From the NCBI GenBank assembly GCA_007922225.1, contig ML680053.1, positions 14,143,877 to 14,207,876 on the forward strand: 64,000 bases of DNA, in the 5' to 3' direction. The stretch is from Emydura subglobosa (taxonomy: Eukaryota > Chordata > Testudines > Chelidae). Positions within the stretch are counted from its first letter, which is position 1. Every line of letters starts with the position of its first letter. A model generated the notes under the pieces. It saw only the letters and a program-made list of their open reading frames with translations, ran no database searches and had not been told where the DNA came from. Shown here piece by piece: positions 44,117 to 56,900 of this stretch. Both the position numbers and the translations under genes were made by a program.

Positions 44117-47100
44117 GGAAAACAAGTTAACCCAGTGTCAGAAAAGAAAAATTACACGACATAGATAAAGGCAAAAATACATGTGTGTCCTCTCATTGTT
44201 ACATCAGATAGCTTGTGAAAATTCAGATTTTACATCTTGGTCACTTAAAAAAAATATAAAGAGGAATCAAGTTAGCCTATTGTTCTTTAAGCTGGTAGAA
44301 CCTGAATAGACTGTGGATGCAGCATGCTTGGCTCATGTGAGAGAGGGGTCGACTGAGTGTACTGCTTTGGCAGCTTACACCCTAAGTTCTTTGTAGCTTC
44401 CATGAATCTCCTTTGGAGAGCATGGAATCAGTGTCTATATTGTATTATTCCTCATTGTCACTGTCGCTGTTAGGAACAGGTTGAGGTGAGCTGTTGATGA
44501 TTCTATGGTGCGGGCTGCTCTCTTTATTTTTAAATTTGAGATACAATGACCCATTGGCTTCAAAGATCCTTTTTAAAAACCAGAACGTGGTATTACCCAT
44601 TTTCCCCATATTATTTATATATATAGTGTGTTCATCCAGCAGAGATCAGGGACACACTTGGTCCCTGCCCTGAGTAGCTTGCAAGATAAAATGACAAAAT
44701 AACAACCACTTTTAATAAAAGAATCTTTGTTTACGGTACAGAATCTAAGTTTTAGAGGATCTTTCTTGGGGGGGGGGGGAGCAGAGTTAAAATGTAGGAG
44801 AGGAGATTGTTAGAGAAAGAGACAGTGTGGAGAATAGGAAAGCGAGAAAGACGATAAGAGGTGCAGTGGGCTCTCTAAAGCAATGCTGGGCATCTGAGGC
44901 GTGGCAGTGGTCAGAGAGGAGCAGCATAAAGGCACTGGGGAGCCCTGCTGCCAGTGGTGACGCAACAAATGTGGCAAGAGAAATCCAGAGTGCATGTTTC
45001 AGAAATAAGCAAATTATTCTGTTGAGGGGTGTGTGAAGGCCCTTTCCAGCTGTGGCTGCTGCTGCTGTTCTCCATGTGAAGAGAACTGGGCCTGCTGCCC
45101 TGTGTCTGGGTTGGGAGGGAGAGGGAAGTGGTAAAAAGAAGCTGGAGGACCTGACTTACCACTGTGTGGCAGGAAACACTGGATATGAGATGGAGCATGG
45201 GAGAGGTTCATGATGCCTGGGACCAGCTAATCCAGGAGAATCCTAGGATACCTTTTTGGAGATGCGGCTAGTTGCCAATAATGCCCTGTCTAGTTGGTCT
45301 GAACACTTCACACACTTCTGCCTGGATGAAAAGAGGTGACGTTTCTGGAGATAGTAGTAGTGTGGTCTGTCCTTTTAAACCCTGCTTTTTGCATCACCCT
45401 ATGGAGATTTTTTTGTGTTCTAGAGTTCAAAGAGCAGTTGTAACAGCTTAAAAATCTTACACCAGTCTCCTGATGTGAAAAGAGACCTGGCTTCCTCCCT
45501 CAACCCATCAGCCCCTCATTAGGGGCTGCTGGTGGGAGAAAGGTCACAGAAAATGTAATTCTGCTTTTAAAATTATTTTTGGTCTTTCAGATCCACCACT
45601 GGAATTGCTCTCCTGGGTTCTGTAGCTTAGGCAGAACAGAAAATAAGTCAAGCCAAAGACGGAGGACTTTGCAAGTTTGGGCTGGCCAACACAACATTTA
45701 ACCTACTGTAGTTGATAGGAATCTCTGTGTAGAATTATGTGCTTTTGTGAGTATGTGTGTGCAACAAGGAAATGGGGAGGTGAAGACATCCAGCATGTAG
45801 ACAGTCTGATTGACAGCCCAGCTGGTGGAGATCAGTAATTGGAAATTCATTGCACATAAATCTTCCAGTACTAACCATTAGACACAGAAAAGGAAAGGAT
45901 CTAAGCAGTGAAGCCCTTAACTCTTTCAGAGCAATCTAGTAAGGTGTTCAGCCTTCTAAATATTAAGACATTTACTGTATTTGACTTTAAATTCATTGTT
46001 TTCATGTTACAGTGGGAGAAGTGCTAGTGAAAGAAAAAGTCCCTTCAACAGATAACATTTGTTTTAACAGCTTTAATTATGTAATGCTTATTCCTGTTAT
46101 GGTATGGCTCTAAATTTTCAGCTTGTCTCTGAAAACATACCTTCAAAATTTGGCAAGGGGAATGCATTTTGCCTTTGCGAAAACTACGTTTGCACATGCA
46201 GTCTGACAGTTGCACCTGATTTGCATTTTCATGTTTGTGAATTTATTTTTTCCATTCTACTGCAGAATCTAAAATTGCATTTTCAGAGCCTGAAAGAGCC
46301 CTCTTAGATTTTTCTACCAGATGGTGGGAGACCCTGGCCACACCCAGTTATCTACACTGGGTGGCTTATGTTCAGGCCCCAATTCCTTAGTCTTTGCAAT
46401 GAGGAGCATTTATTTTGGTGGTCTATTCTCTGATCTACTATTTGAATATTTGTCTCCCCATCAATGTTAATGTGAAGTACAGACCTGCTGTGAAGACTTT
46501 ACATATGCACATGGCAACTTATAAATGCCTAAGGAGTCAAACACAATGCTAGAATGTGATGACAAAGCTGCTAATGTCCCTTGATTTGTGATGTCACCAA
46601 ATAATGCTGCATCATAGTCAAGTACCTTTAAAATTTCATGCAATCAAGAGAAAACTGACTTGTCTAAATCTCAGTAAATCACTGCTTGTAACTTCGTTTC
46701 ACTCTTACTATGTTGTAAAAATGTCTAGACGAGTGTTTTGCACTCTTAAATTTACAGCCCTTGGATTGAAACTGCTTTCCCTGACTTCAGAAAATCTTGG
46801 GTCAGAGTCACTACGGATGTAAATTATTATGGCTCCATTGACTTAAATGGGAAAAATTCCACCTATACCAGCAGAAAGTGTGGTCTTTTTCTCTTCATCT
46901 TAACAACTTTTGCTTCTACAGCAATGCCTAGCAGAAGCACTGTGGGAGGATTCCTTAAAGGGAAGCTCTTGGCTACGTTCTAAGCTCATTTTCAGAATAC
47001 TCTGTATTAATTATACATGACTACAGTATTCTGGCTCCTGATTACAGGCTTTCCCTTTTGGGCTTCCTATAAGTGGATGTATGTTCTTTTGTTATCCTGA

Positions 47101-49594
47101 GCAAATCTTAGCAACGAGTGGTGGTGTATTTTCTCTCAGTAGCTGCTTGAGTTATTCTCAGATCTCTGGCCTGACTGGTTGCTTGCTGAACTGCTGTTAG
47201 CTTTCTCATTTTTAAAATTTTTTTTTAGTTTCTTCTTTGGTTGTTCAAAATTATCCCACATCCAGTCTAAATGTTCCATACTAATTTCCATCTATAGCTG
47301 TTAACTTGAATTTATATAGTGCCTTTCATGCTGAACGATTCCAACGTGCTTTATTTATTTAAAGGATTCTTAGTGTCGGGGCACTCAACAAACATACAAA
47401 AATATACAGAACTCCATCACTCATCTGCCCTGAGAGGCTAGCCTAACCACCACCTCTTCCAGGAAACCTCCATCGACTTAATTACTTGCATGGTGTGGTG
47501 TTGATAATTAACAGTTAAATAAAAGTGTATTCTTTTCACACTGTGAGCCTCATTCCCCTTGAGCTTCTGCCCTGTATGACACCATTGAGTTCACAGGATA
47601 TTATTGGTATTATTCATTTACCCTTGTGTGTGTATTTTACGGATATTCTGTGGAATATCTCATTTAACTCTTAGCGCGCTGGTACTTGGTCATCATCAAA
47701 TGTTGCCACCTGTGGGACGGAATGTAGTAACCTTTCTTCACCAGTATACAAGGGAGTGAGATCTCACACCTGCTCTGTCCCCTTTACTATGGGTAAAAGC
47801 ACTGGAGCAGCGTAAAGGGGCCACTAAAAGCTCTTTTTCTAACCGGGGAGGATTGCTCCAGCACAGGGACTGTGGAAGATAGCTGTAAGGCTGCCTTCTG
47901 AGCACCCCTACACAAGTCTCAGTATGAGGAGGAGGAGGGGTGTGTTGAAGATGGGGCCACATTACAGAGCAGAGAGATTTCAGGCAGCTTTGTGGCCCAT
48001 ACAGCACCTTTGGGGGGAGGGCTGCCATAAATTAGATAGGACTTATTCCAGCCCACGGAGCAGCCCAGGATTAGGAGAACACAAAGGAGTTTAAAACCAC
48101 CATGGCCCCTTTTCCCCCTGAGCTGTGAGTTCTGTGCTGCACGTTTCAAAAGTGCAGCATTAAATTCCACCCCCCTCCCATATCAGTTTAAAAAGGGGGA
48201 GTTCATTCTGGGGAAACTTAGTTATGCAAAATTTAGATGTCTTAACTAGGGGTGTTGATCAAGATTAACAGCTTTATTCTTGCAAAAGTTGTGTGGGATT
48301 ATCCTGCGACCATGGCCCTGTTCAGGGCCTTGGATTTACATCTCAAGCGAAAGACAATTGGCTTAGTACTGGCTCGTAGAGGAGAATTCACCCACTAAAT
48401 CACCAGCACAACTTTGAAACATCTGGGGTTTCCCCACGCTAGTACTGACTAGGCCCACTGATGCTTAATTTAGGATGTCTGAATACTGGTAGATCATGCT
48501 CCAGTGTGACCAGGAGGTGTGTGGCTCCTTAGTGCCTCGCTCCTTTACTGAATGGTTTCTCCTTGTCCAGCACGACCTCTCCAGAGATATCAAGCTACTT
48601 ATAATCCCTGGCCCTCCCTTCTCATGTGCATTCTTCCAGCAGAGCACTGGATTTTTCTCATCTGCCTTTTCCAGGCTTGTTTTGCCAGCTCTCTTTCAGG
48701 TCTTCCAGAGTGTCTCCTGTAACATTCACAATCCTCAAGCCTCTTTCCTGCAACTAAGCCTGAGATGCTGGTATTGCTACAAGGTTATACCCTCCAGGGC
48801 TTTTACCTCTTCATCATGGGGTTATGGATCTTTGTCCTTGTCTTCTGCACTATGTATTCTGTTACCTTCAGTAAGGTTCCTTGCCATCTGTTGGTCAGTT
48901 AAAACCAGAGGACATGGTTTTCCATGGGCAATCCTGTGCTCTTTCATGGGACACTGTAAAGTTGATGTGGCCTCTTCCAATTATTCTGCCTCTGGGATTC
49001 TCCATCTCCTAGTGGAAGCCCCATCCTTCTAGCCAGCCTTGAAACCAGTCAGAAGGGTAGAATCTAGTCTTTTAGAGCTATGGCTTTGTCCATCATACAG
49101 AGATCTTTTTGAGGCCCTTATGGGCAATTCATAGGACATGGACTAACTACTAATCCCATTGGACAGTTTCCACAAGCGGGAAGACAGTAGAAAGTAAGGC
49201 TGTAGAGCAGAGATTTTTTTTTTTTTTTTGGTTATGTTTCTTGGCATCTAGTCTGGAGCTAATTTTCTGTGCCTACTGCTTGATCAAGTTCCCTTCAGAG
49301 ATGACCCCTGAAATTGCGGGATTAGTTCAGAAACCCATTAAGCTTATCTGCCCTCTCCCCCCTTTTCCAGCACCTAAAGAGGTCCTCAGATACCTATTTT
49401 ATACTAGTAAGATGCCCTAGTCGAGGGAACTAAGCTGGGTGACAAATTAGAACACCCTGAGGAGATATCCATTTGCCATGAACCATTTAATCAGTGGCTG
49501 CACTTTTGTTTTTCTATGGGTTCATTGACAATGCCACATAGCAATTTATTAGATCTAGTATTGGTGCTTTTATTTTTGCTTGTCTTCCTTCTGC
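44117..49594. other. Long non-coding stretch with minor repeats
   Basis: Minor items: a reverse-orientation tail-like fragment near 44640-44690 (GACACACTTGGTCCCTGCCC), a G11 run at about 44769-44779, a fragment near 46810-46875 with CTCCATTGACTTAAATGGG, and ATTTATATAGTGCCTTTCAT near 47310, a phrase also found at 61055 in a SINE-associated repeat. A frame of 178 codons at 48496-49032 has no recognisable motif. No gene is claimed. Confidence 0.4.
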
Positions 49595-49930
49595 CTGCTC
49601 TCTTCCACATTGTATGGGCCGGTGGGGTTGTTTGAATTCTTGTAGCATCTAGAGCCCCCAAACAAGATTGTCTCCCTTGTGCTCGGCACTGTACATACAT
49701 ATAGTAAAATACCACCCCTGCCTCAAAGAACTTATAATCTAAATAGACAAGACAGACAAAGGGAGGAGGAATGTCCCTGTTTTATAGAAGAGGATCTGAG
49801 GCAGAGAGGGATTGTGATTTGCCTAAAGTCACGAAGGAAGTCTGAGGCAGAGGCAGGATTTGAAGCTAGATTTCTTGAATTCCACTCCACACCTTTAATC
49901 ATAGGGCCATTCTATCCCTTTGAGCATTGC
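49595..49930 (-). repeat. Composite SINE: CORE domain with LINE-like tail
   Basis: In reverse orientation: tail TTGTAGCATCTAGAGCCCCC, CTTGTGCTCGGCACTGTAC and AAAGAACTTATAATCTAAAT. The core follows as GAGGCAGAGAGGGATTGTGA and TTTGCCTAAAGTCACGAAGG, then the head with GCAGGATTTGAAGC. It is the same architecture as 19963-20190 but more complete. Confidence 0.65.
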
Positions 49931-51479
49931 TGTTTGGCAGATAATTGGGTTACCCTTTTATGTGTAGTTATGGAGTACAGATGCTTAACAGTGAACTTCT
50001 GAGTGGGACTAGGACGAGGAGACTGGAAATGGGTGCAGAAATTCCCAACAACAGCTTGGTGGGACTCCATGATTAATGAGAGTGAGAGTCTAATAATCCA
50101 GCCTCTGGGCTGGTACTTTCAAGTTACTGAAATGCAATTTCCAAATAGGAAATTGGCCTTTTATCTTTGATACTTGCTACATAATAGACCAGAGCATTAG
50201 TCAGCTGAACCTCCACGGTGGTTTATTGTGCAGTTGTAAATTGTAATTATCTAGCTAACCTTCTCCGATGTTAAGCTCTGTAAAAGGTTGTTTTTATTCT
50301 TTTTTTTTTTTTTAAATTCTACCATTACATGTTCATTTTATTTATTCTGCTATTAAAATGTAATTTAAAAGAAAAAGAAAAAAATCCCAAACTACTGATC
50401 TTGATGAATCATCTCTGTGGAAAGTATGTATAAACCAATACTCTGAAACATGATACAGACTCCCTCATTTGGTAAATATTTAAAATGTTCAGACATTTCT
50501 CTCATTCTTGCACAAAGACCAAATCAGCATGTATGTTCCATTGTTACTATTTTGAAGTATCAGTGCTTTGAAGTCAGGATTTATTTTATTTAAATTTTTT
50601 TTTATGTTTGTTGGTAGTCTGGCTGTGAATGTGCTGGATATATTGTGTTAAACAGGATTGAAAAGAAAAGGGGGGAGACAAAAATCTGCTAATTTATTTG
50701 CCTTTTAATCATCCAAAACAGTATCTTCAAAAACCAGTCCAAACAACCTAAACAAATATCGCTTCAGGCTTTAAGCCTTATAGAACAGGAGCGGTTAAGT
50801 TGCAAGGTTTAGATAATGAGCAGAGTTGACGATGTTTGTAATAAAGCTGTTATATGGTGTAAAACCGTGTGTATCTTTTACTGTTTTAATCTCCCATATT
50901 TGTAATTTGGGTCAAAGGTGTTGGAGAAACATCTGTATAAATTGCAGAACTCTGATGTGTATTTCACTGCTGACACTTTTTAATATAATTTCTCTTTTAG
51001 AGAGAAAAGAGGGAAAATCTCCAGGGTGTTTGCCCTCCAGTTCCATTGTGGTGTATGGTGTACAGTATTGCTCCATTAGCACTGGTCATTAGTTCTTGCC
51101 TTCAAGCAGTAAATACTGATTGTTCTTTCTCTTTTGGTAACTGTTCTGTTTCTCTGATAAATCTTTCTAGCTTGGACATTTATTTAGGTGCTCATTACCG
51201 CTCCTGTAGAGTAGTGGGCTTCCATGGAAGTAAGGCAAATGTTGAGAGAGGAGGATGCTTCACGTTGTGTTACCACTTCTTTTCCTGAACTGTATTAAAC
51301 CAAACACTAAGATTTGCACAGTCTATTCTGTGGCATTTCATTTTAGCATCATGAGTGGGTAGCAGTTGGGAGTGTCCTCATTTTCTCTTCTCCGTCTTCA
51401 TGTGACCTCCTAGAAGGGGCAGCTGAATCTCCCTGAAGGGGAATTATGATGGCGTGTACCAACCCCACACTTGACTGGA
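49931..51479. other. AT-rich non-coding stretch, nothing identified
   Basis: Contains a T14 run near 50300 and A/T-rich DNA at 50330-50700. No recognised gene or element. Confidence 0.45.
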
Positions 51480-52560
51480 AGGGGTTAATGAGTGCCTGTG
51501 AGCACAATCAGCCTCACCCCATTACACCTGTAGTAAGTGTCAGAGGGAGGAGTTTAAAAGAGCTGAACTTGAACCTGGCTCAGATAGGGCCTGACCAGGA
51601 AGGAGAGCAGATCTCTGGCTATCACTCAGTAAGGGAAGTCTGGCTGGGCTGGGGTGAGGGACTACTGGCAGATAGAGCCTCCTGGAAGGAAGGTACATCT
51701 CCAATAGGGAGCCCAAGGCAGTTGGGAAGGAGCAGCGGGAAGGCAGTCCACCCAGGATTCGATGCACTCGTGGATGGACCTGCAGTCAGCTTTGCCAGGG
51801 GAGTGGAGAAAACGCTCCTGCAGCAGAACCAGCTGGGTGGCTGGAAGTCAGCCTGAGGAAGAGGCGTAGAAGGGGAGAGGCAAGTTGATACACTGGGAGC
51901 CCGGGAAGAGGCTGAGTCAAGGCCCAAGACAGGGCAAGGTGGGAAGTGGTCCTGGAGGCAGCCAGGGATCTATGTAGTCTGTTCTTGGCTGCTGCTTCGA
52001 GGATCTCAGAACTGGAACCTGGTAGAGAGGGGTGGGACCTGGGTTCCAGCCCGCTGAGGAAGCGGAACCCTCTTTCTCTGACAAGGGCTAAGGGACTGAA
52101 ACCCCTGGGTCCCAGGGATACAAACAAGAGTCTAAACTTGGACTGAGGTCCAGCATGGAAGTTAGTTGTTGGGCTGTTGGTTATCGCAGAAGGGGTGGGA
52201 GTATGTGTGTCCTGGTGGCGGCAGCAGCAGAGGGGGAGGGTCCAGTTGCAAAAAGAAGTAGATCCACCTCACGGCTGGAACAGCAGTCAGCATGGGGCAC
52301 TAAAGGAGGAGAGCTTGCTGCGGCATGCCCATTCTCCAGGGGTTTTGCTGGCCAGTGAGTCATACGCTTACAGATAGCCAGTCTTGCAGAGTCCAGGCGG
52401 GCATCCATGCTCCACTGAAGGGGAAGCAGTCTGTGAGGAGGGTGGCAGTAAGGCAGTTGGGCCCTATGTGCACCCTGCTCCTGGGGGACTCCTATATGGG
52501 AACCTCTCACTCCAAGCCAAGATAGAGCGAGGCAAGCTGGCTTCCGTGCCCCTCAAAATG
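51480..52560. other. Purine- and GC-rich segment of unknown origin
   Basis: Composition shifts sharply to G-rich DNA. GGAGTTTAAAAGAGC near 51550 could be a TATA-like box ahead of a G-rich transcribed region, as in an old LTR or repeat promoter. Overlapping frames of 100-136 codons run in several phases, as expected in stop-poor GC-rich DNA. No domain was recognised, no terminal repeats were found, and no gene is claimed. Confidence 0.3.
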
Positions 52561-53292
52561 AGCAGGTGCATGGTTTGCTGTGGTGGGAGATGTGGGGCCA
52601 GGGGCTTCTTCCTTGGCTCTGGTAACTGCTGCTTCTCTCTCTGCTGGAGCCTGGCTGCAGACTCAGGCAGACACCCCTGCATTGGTTGTACTTAGGTCAC
52701 ATTTTCCAGCATTCTCTCGTTACTATGTGAGCTGCTTCTGCAGGGCTTCCTGCTGGCTCAGAAATACAGTACCAAACGGGGGACTTAGAGTCTAACGCCT
52801 CCCCTATGGAATCACTACATGACCCCTGTATTGTTCTCTACTAAAACAGAATGTGCACTTTGAAGTCATGTCTTGAGTGTCTTAATTCTTCATGCACATG
52901 GGCACGTTTGCTCTGTCTCGGTCTCTCGTTTGCTGCTGGTGATTGTGATACATGGGCACTGTATAAAAAAGCATATACTTCACATAGTATACAGCAAAGG
53001 AAGCCAGCCCAACAGTTAGTCGCCCTCTGCCCACTGGCAAACAGATGCATGTGACTATTGTCAAAAACTTGGAGAACAGATGAGTGTGCATTGCTCTGTG
53101 CTGTGAAAGTTGCACAACCCGTGCTCTGTGGGGAGCACAAGAAGGAATATGTTCCACAGGCAAGAAACTTCTACTGAGGATGCTGAGCTGCCTGCTCCAA
53201 GAGTTCAGCCTTTAGTGCTGACAAGAACCACTTCTCTTCTTTAAACCCCATCACTCTTTAGCTCTTGCAAATGGGAATAAGAAGAGATTTTC
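52561..53292. other. Non-coding stretch, nothing identified
   Basis: No recognised gene or element. Confidence 0.4.
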
Positions 53293-53295
53293 TAA

Positions 53296-53612
53296 GGCCA
53301 TGTCTGTCTCTCTGTCTGTCTGTCTCTCTCTATATATATATATAGCGCTGCAGCAGTGCAGATGTACCAATACAGCTGCACCACTGCAGCGCATCTGGTG
53401 AAGACTCTCTATGCTGATAGGAGAGCGCTCTCCCGTCAGCATAAAAAACCTCCCCTGTGAGCAGCATAAGCTATGTCGGAGAGAGACACTCTCCTGCCAA
53501 CACAGCACTGTGCACACTGTGTTGTTTTAACGTATGTCACTCAGCGGGTGGAATAGTCACACCACTGAGCGACATAAGTTTTGCTGGCATAGGCAGTAGT
53601 GTAGACGTAGCT
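53296..53612. mobile_element. Harbinger-like MITE with TAA target duplication
   Basis: The ends GGCCATGTCT and AGTGTAGACGTAGCT are decayed inverted repeats of the CATGTCTACACT type. TAA flanks both sides (53293-53295 and 53613-53615), matching the 3-bp TWA duplication of PIF/Harbinger transposons. The interior holds palindromes such as ATGCTGATAGGAGAGCGCTC with its mirror near 53412-53443, and GACATAAG/CTTATGTC-type pieces. A microsatellite has expanded just inside the left end. No coding capacity. Confidence 0.7.
53301..53344. repeat. Compound microsatellite (TCTG)n(TC)n(TA)n
   Basis: TGTCTGTCTCTCTGTCTGTC runs into CTCTCTC and then TATATATATATA. It lies inside the left terminal region of the MITE, where the element's own GTCTACAC phrase would be expected. 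Confidence 0.9.
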
Positions 53613-53684
53613 TAAGGAAGCTGACGTTTTTCGGGGACTAACAAGTAGACTTTCAAAATATTTCAGAGCATACACAGGAGGAGA

Positions 53685-53910
53685 GTGGGCTTGTGGTTAA
53701 GACACTGTACTAGGGGTTGAAAGATCTGTGTTCAGTACAGTCTGCTCTGCCCCAGGCTTTCCTGTCTGTCTTTAGGGAAATCACTTAATTGCTCTGTGCC
53801 TCAATTCCCTGTCTGTATAATGGGGGATAACACTGTTCTGCTGCACAGAAGTGTAGGGAAGAGAGATTGATTTATTGCTTATGAGGTCCTCAGTTGCTTA
53901 TATGGCCCTC
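53685..53910 (+). repeat. CORE/MIR-like SINE
   Basis: The head GTGGGCTTGTGGTTAAGACA and GATCTGTGTTCAGTACAG correspond to A- and B-box regions. The core reads AAATCACTTAATTGCTCTG, GTGCCTCAATTCCCTGTC and TATAATGGGGGATAACACTG. This is the clearest uninterrupted MIR-like copy in the window. Confidence 0.75.
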
Positions 53911-53925
53911 ATTAAAGTAGTGAAT

Positions 53926-56900
53926 ACTTAACCACCCCAAATACACACTTATTAAATCCCATCATCCATGTAAATAAAATATATTTTGTATTTTGTTAAA
54001 ATTAAAATTCCGTGTGCGGAAACACCATGGTTTGACAGCTGGGTTCAGTTTCTTGCTGTCTTTGGCCAGCTGGAGTTCAGGCGCATAGACTCAGGGAGAA
54101 GGGAGAGTCATTCTCCAGGGCTCCTGTGCCTGGTTTTTCACTGCTGCATTTGCAAGCCTTAAAGGCAGCCCCTGATCTGCCCTCTTTGTCCGGAGGTTGG
54201 CGTCTCACATCTCACTGCCTCATAGAAGGAGGGTGAAAGTTTGGTGGGAATCCTCAAGACAACTTGGCTAAGGATGGTTTGGAAAGGATCCCAATACTTT
54301 TCGTGGATTTAAACTGAAATACATTCTGTACAAAGAGAGCTTACTTTGTGAATCACTAAAGTGCAGCCACTTCTGGGGAGGAATGTAACAGCCCTTTAAC
54401 AAGACAATTTGGCACTACACCGTTTATGATAAGAAATGAACATCCAATTGAAACTGTGGGGTAAATTAGCTCAGCAGAATGTGATATAAGCTGGTTTATG
54501 GGTGAAGACTGTTCAGAAATATGGAGGATGCTATAGAAAGATGAAGAAAATAACCTAAATGCAAATAACCTTATTAAATAACATACAAGACGTAGGGAAA
54601 ACTGTCAAACAAAATGGAATTCAGAAGAAATTCAGGACAGCCATTAAATTCCAGTATTTTGTTCTGTTTTTCCCCCTTTCAGTTAGTATCATAACCTTAA
54701 AATTATTTAATAATGGGGTCTTTTTATTCCTTTATTTAATTCTTCAGTAGCACTTCTGCATGAATGTCTATCTTCCTGAACATTTTGAATTGACCTTATT
54801 CTTATGGAAATGCGATCTCCCATTAATTTAACAGGATAGATTTGAGTCTGCTGCTGTAAACCCAGCTGTTCAGTCAATGAATTAGCTCAATGTTTTTTAT
54901 TGTGGTTGGTTTGTAGATTAGGGCCACCCCAGAAACAAAAGGAAATAGCAGATACTGATAATGCAACTGGGTATTTGTGTGCAAGTCCACTTCTGGGTTT
55001 TGTTAGCCTGGATTAGCATTAGTCCGTGAGAAATAAAATCTCTGCCTTTGCCTACCTAGTGACTGTCTTTCACTTCCCGTGGGTTTAAAAAAATGGATAA
55101 AAATATGTGCAGGGGACAAAAGTTTTTAACTTGAGACTCCCAAACAGACAGGTCAGATTTAAACACAACACCAGATCATTCTTATATTAATATGTCTTGT
55201 GCAAACTGTATCAGTCAGTTGTTGATTGGACTGCATTAATTTGCAATGGCAGGAGTTAAGGCTAATAATTGCTTTTCCTCCATTGTAGAAGTCTGTAGCA
55301 GATTGTTTTTACATGGCAATCTGTGATTGATTGATCAGTGAAAATAGGATCAGAGAGGGTTACTGCTTCCCACCCGCTTTCCCTTCAAATTAAAATAATT
55401 TGCAGTTTGAAGAGTGCATTGTGGCACGTGCTATTGGAATGAATCAGTCAATGCAATACTGATGGATTCACTTAATCGTTAATGCATTTCATTTACTGAC
55501 CCATGCAGTCTTAGTGTGGGGAATCTACTTAAAACAAATGAGCTTCTGATACAATCCCAAAACCAGTCGTCAAATTTCCTGTCCATTAAAAGGTACATTA
55601 GACAGCAGAAATTGACCTGGTGAAAGTCAGTTTATGAGAGTTGTTCTTCGTCCATTGATTTGAACGATCTGTTATATTTAAATATACTGTGGAGCCCTCA
55701 TTGAACCAATCTTATGCTTTTATCAAGTTTCTAACAAATGGCTAATATAGCTTGCCACTCGCTTGCAGTGGTGGATTTTTTTCCATTTCCTGTGGATTTC
55801 ATTCTGAGATGGATGGGTGAGGTGGAAAACCCCCCAATCTCTAACACTCACAAATTGGACTGCTGCTTTATTGTTCAACACTGCTAAAACACAGCTTATT
55901 TTATATCGATCATAATAAGGAGCTAGCAAAGTTCACTGCTAATTGGGTCCACTGGAATTCTTACCCCCTGGGACTGAGAGCATCATGGGGGAGGGAAGGG
56001 GCGAACCCACAGCAAGCTGCATCAAATGTAAGTGTATTAGACATCCAGGCTTCTGCTCACGTCGCTGGAAAGCGGACAAGGCAATTTTTGCAGAATTTGG
56101 CAATGTATTGTTTCATTCCTGTTCATTTTTGGGATCAGCTCCTTTTTCTGTGGAGGAAAAAATAATATATTTTTACTGTTTTCCTCTCCTTCCTGCAAAG
56201 CTGCGGAGCTCTGCTTTGAAAATTGCTGCCCTGGAGAGCAGTTGCTTGGCTATCCTGTTAGCATTGTTCTAATGCTCATTCCATATGTATGTCACATAGG
56301 AGCTCTCTCCTCCTCCTCATTTGCTCCGCTTCCCCCCCTCCTTTCTAAAGACAGGACTTTATTTTTTTCCAGAAAGCTTGCAAGCAGGGAAATTCAAACT
56401 TAATGATCCTCTACTGTGGGTTAGGTATATGGCCAAGACCAGTTCCTCTCAGTGAAAGTATGCTCTATTTTTGCCTCTCTTTTCTTATATAAGCACAAGG
56501 GGTTTTAAGAAACTAAGATCTGTAGTTCTTTTTGCTTTTGCCCGTTACCGTGGCAGCATGTATCTCTGTTGCCGAAGAATGAAGCAGGCAGGCTGGAGTT
56601 TTTCATGTTCAGTGCTTTTGGGACCATTAGCGAGAAGTCCACAGAGAAATGTGTACAGCAGCCGTGACCACTAAGTTTATTATGCTTATTTCTCACTTAT
56701 TCTGACTAAAAGGTAAGGGCTTCTGTAATTTTTCTGTTAAAAAGTCTTTGTGCATTGGCTTGTGCAATGTTTGTTTGATGTTTGCAACTAATTCGCTCAT
56801 GGGGAGGAAGGATATGAGGGTTTTTGATTTACAGTATTGTACATCATCCAGTCAAAGCTCTTTACATCTGGGGGAAAATGCTTATTCCCTGAAAATTTTC

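Noticed and set aside
48496..49032. 178-codon open frame
   Set aside because: No recognisable domain, no splice or promoter context, and composition like its surroundings; length alone does not support a gene.
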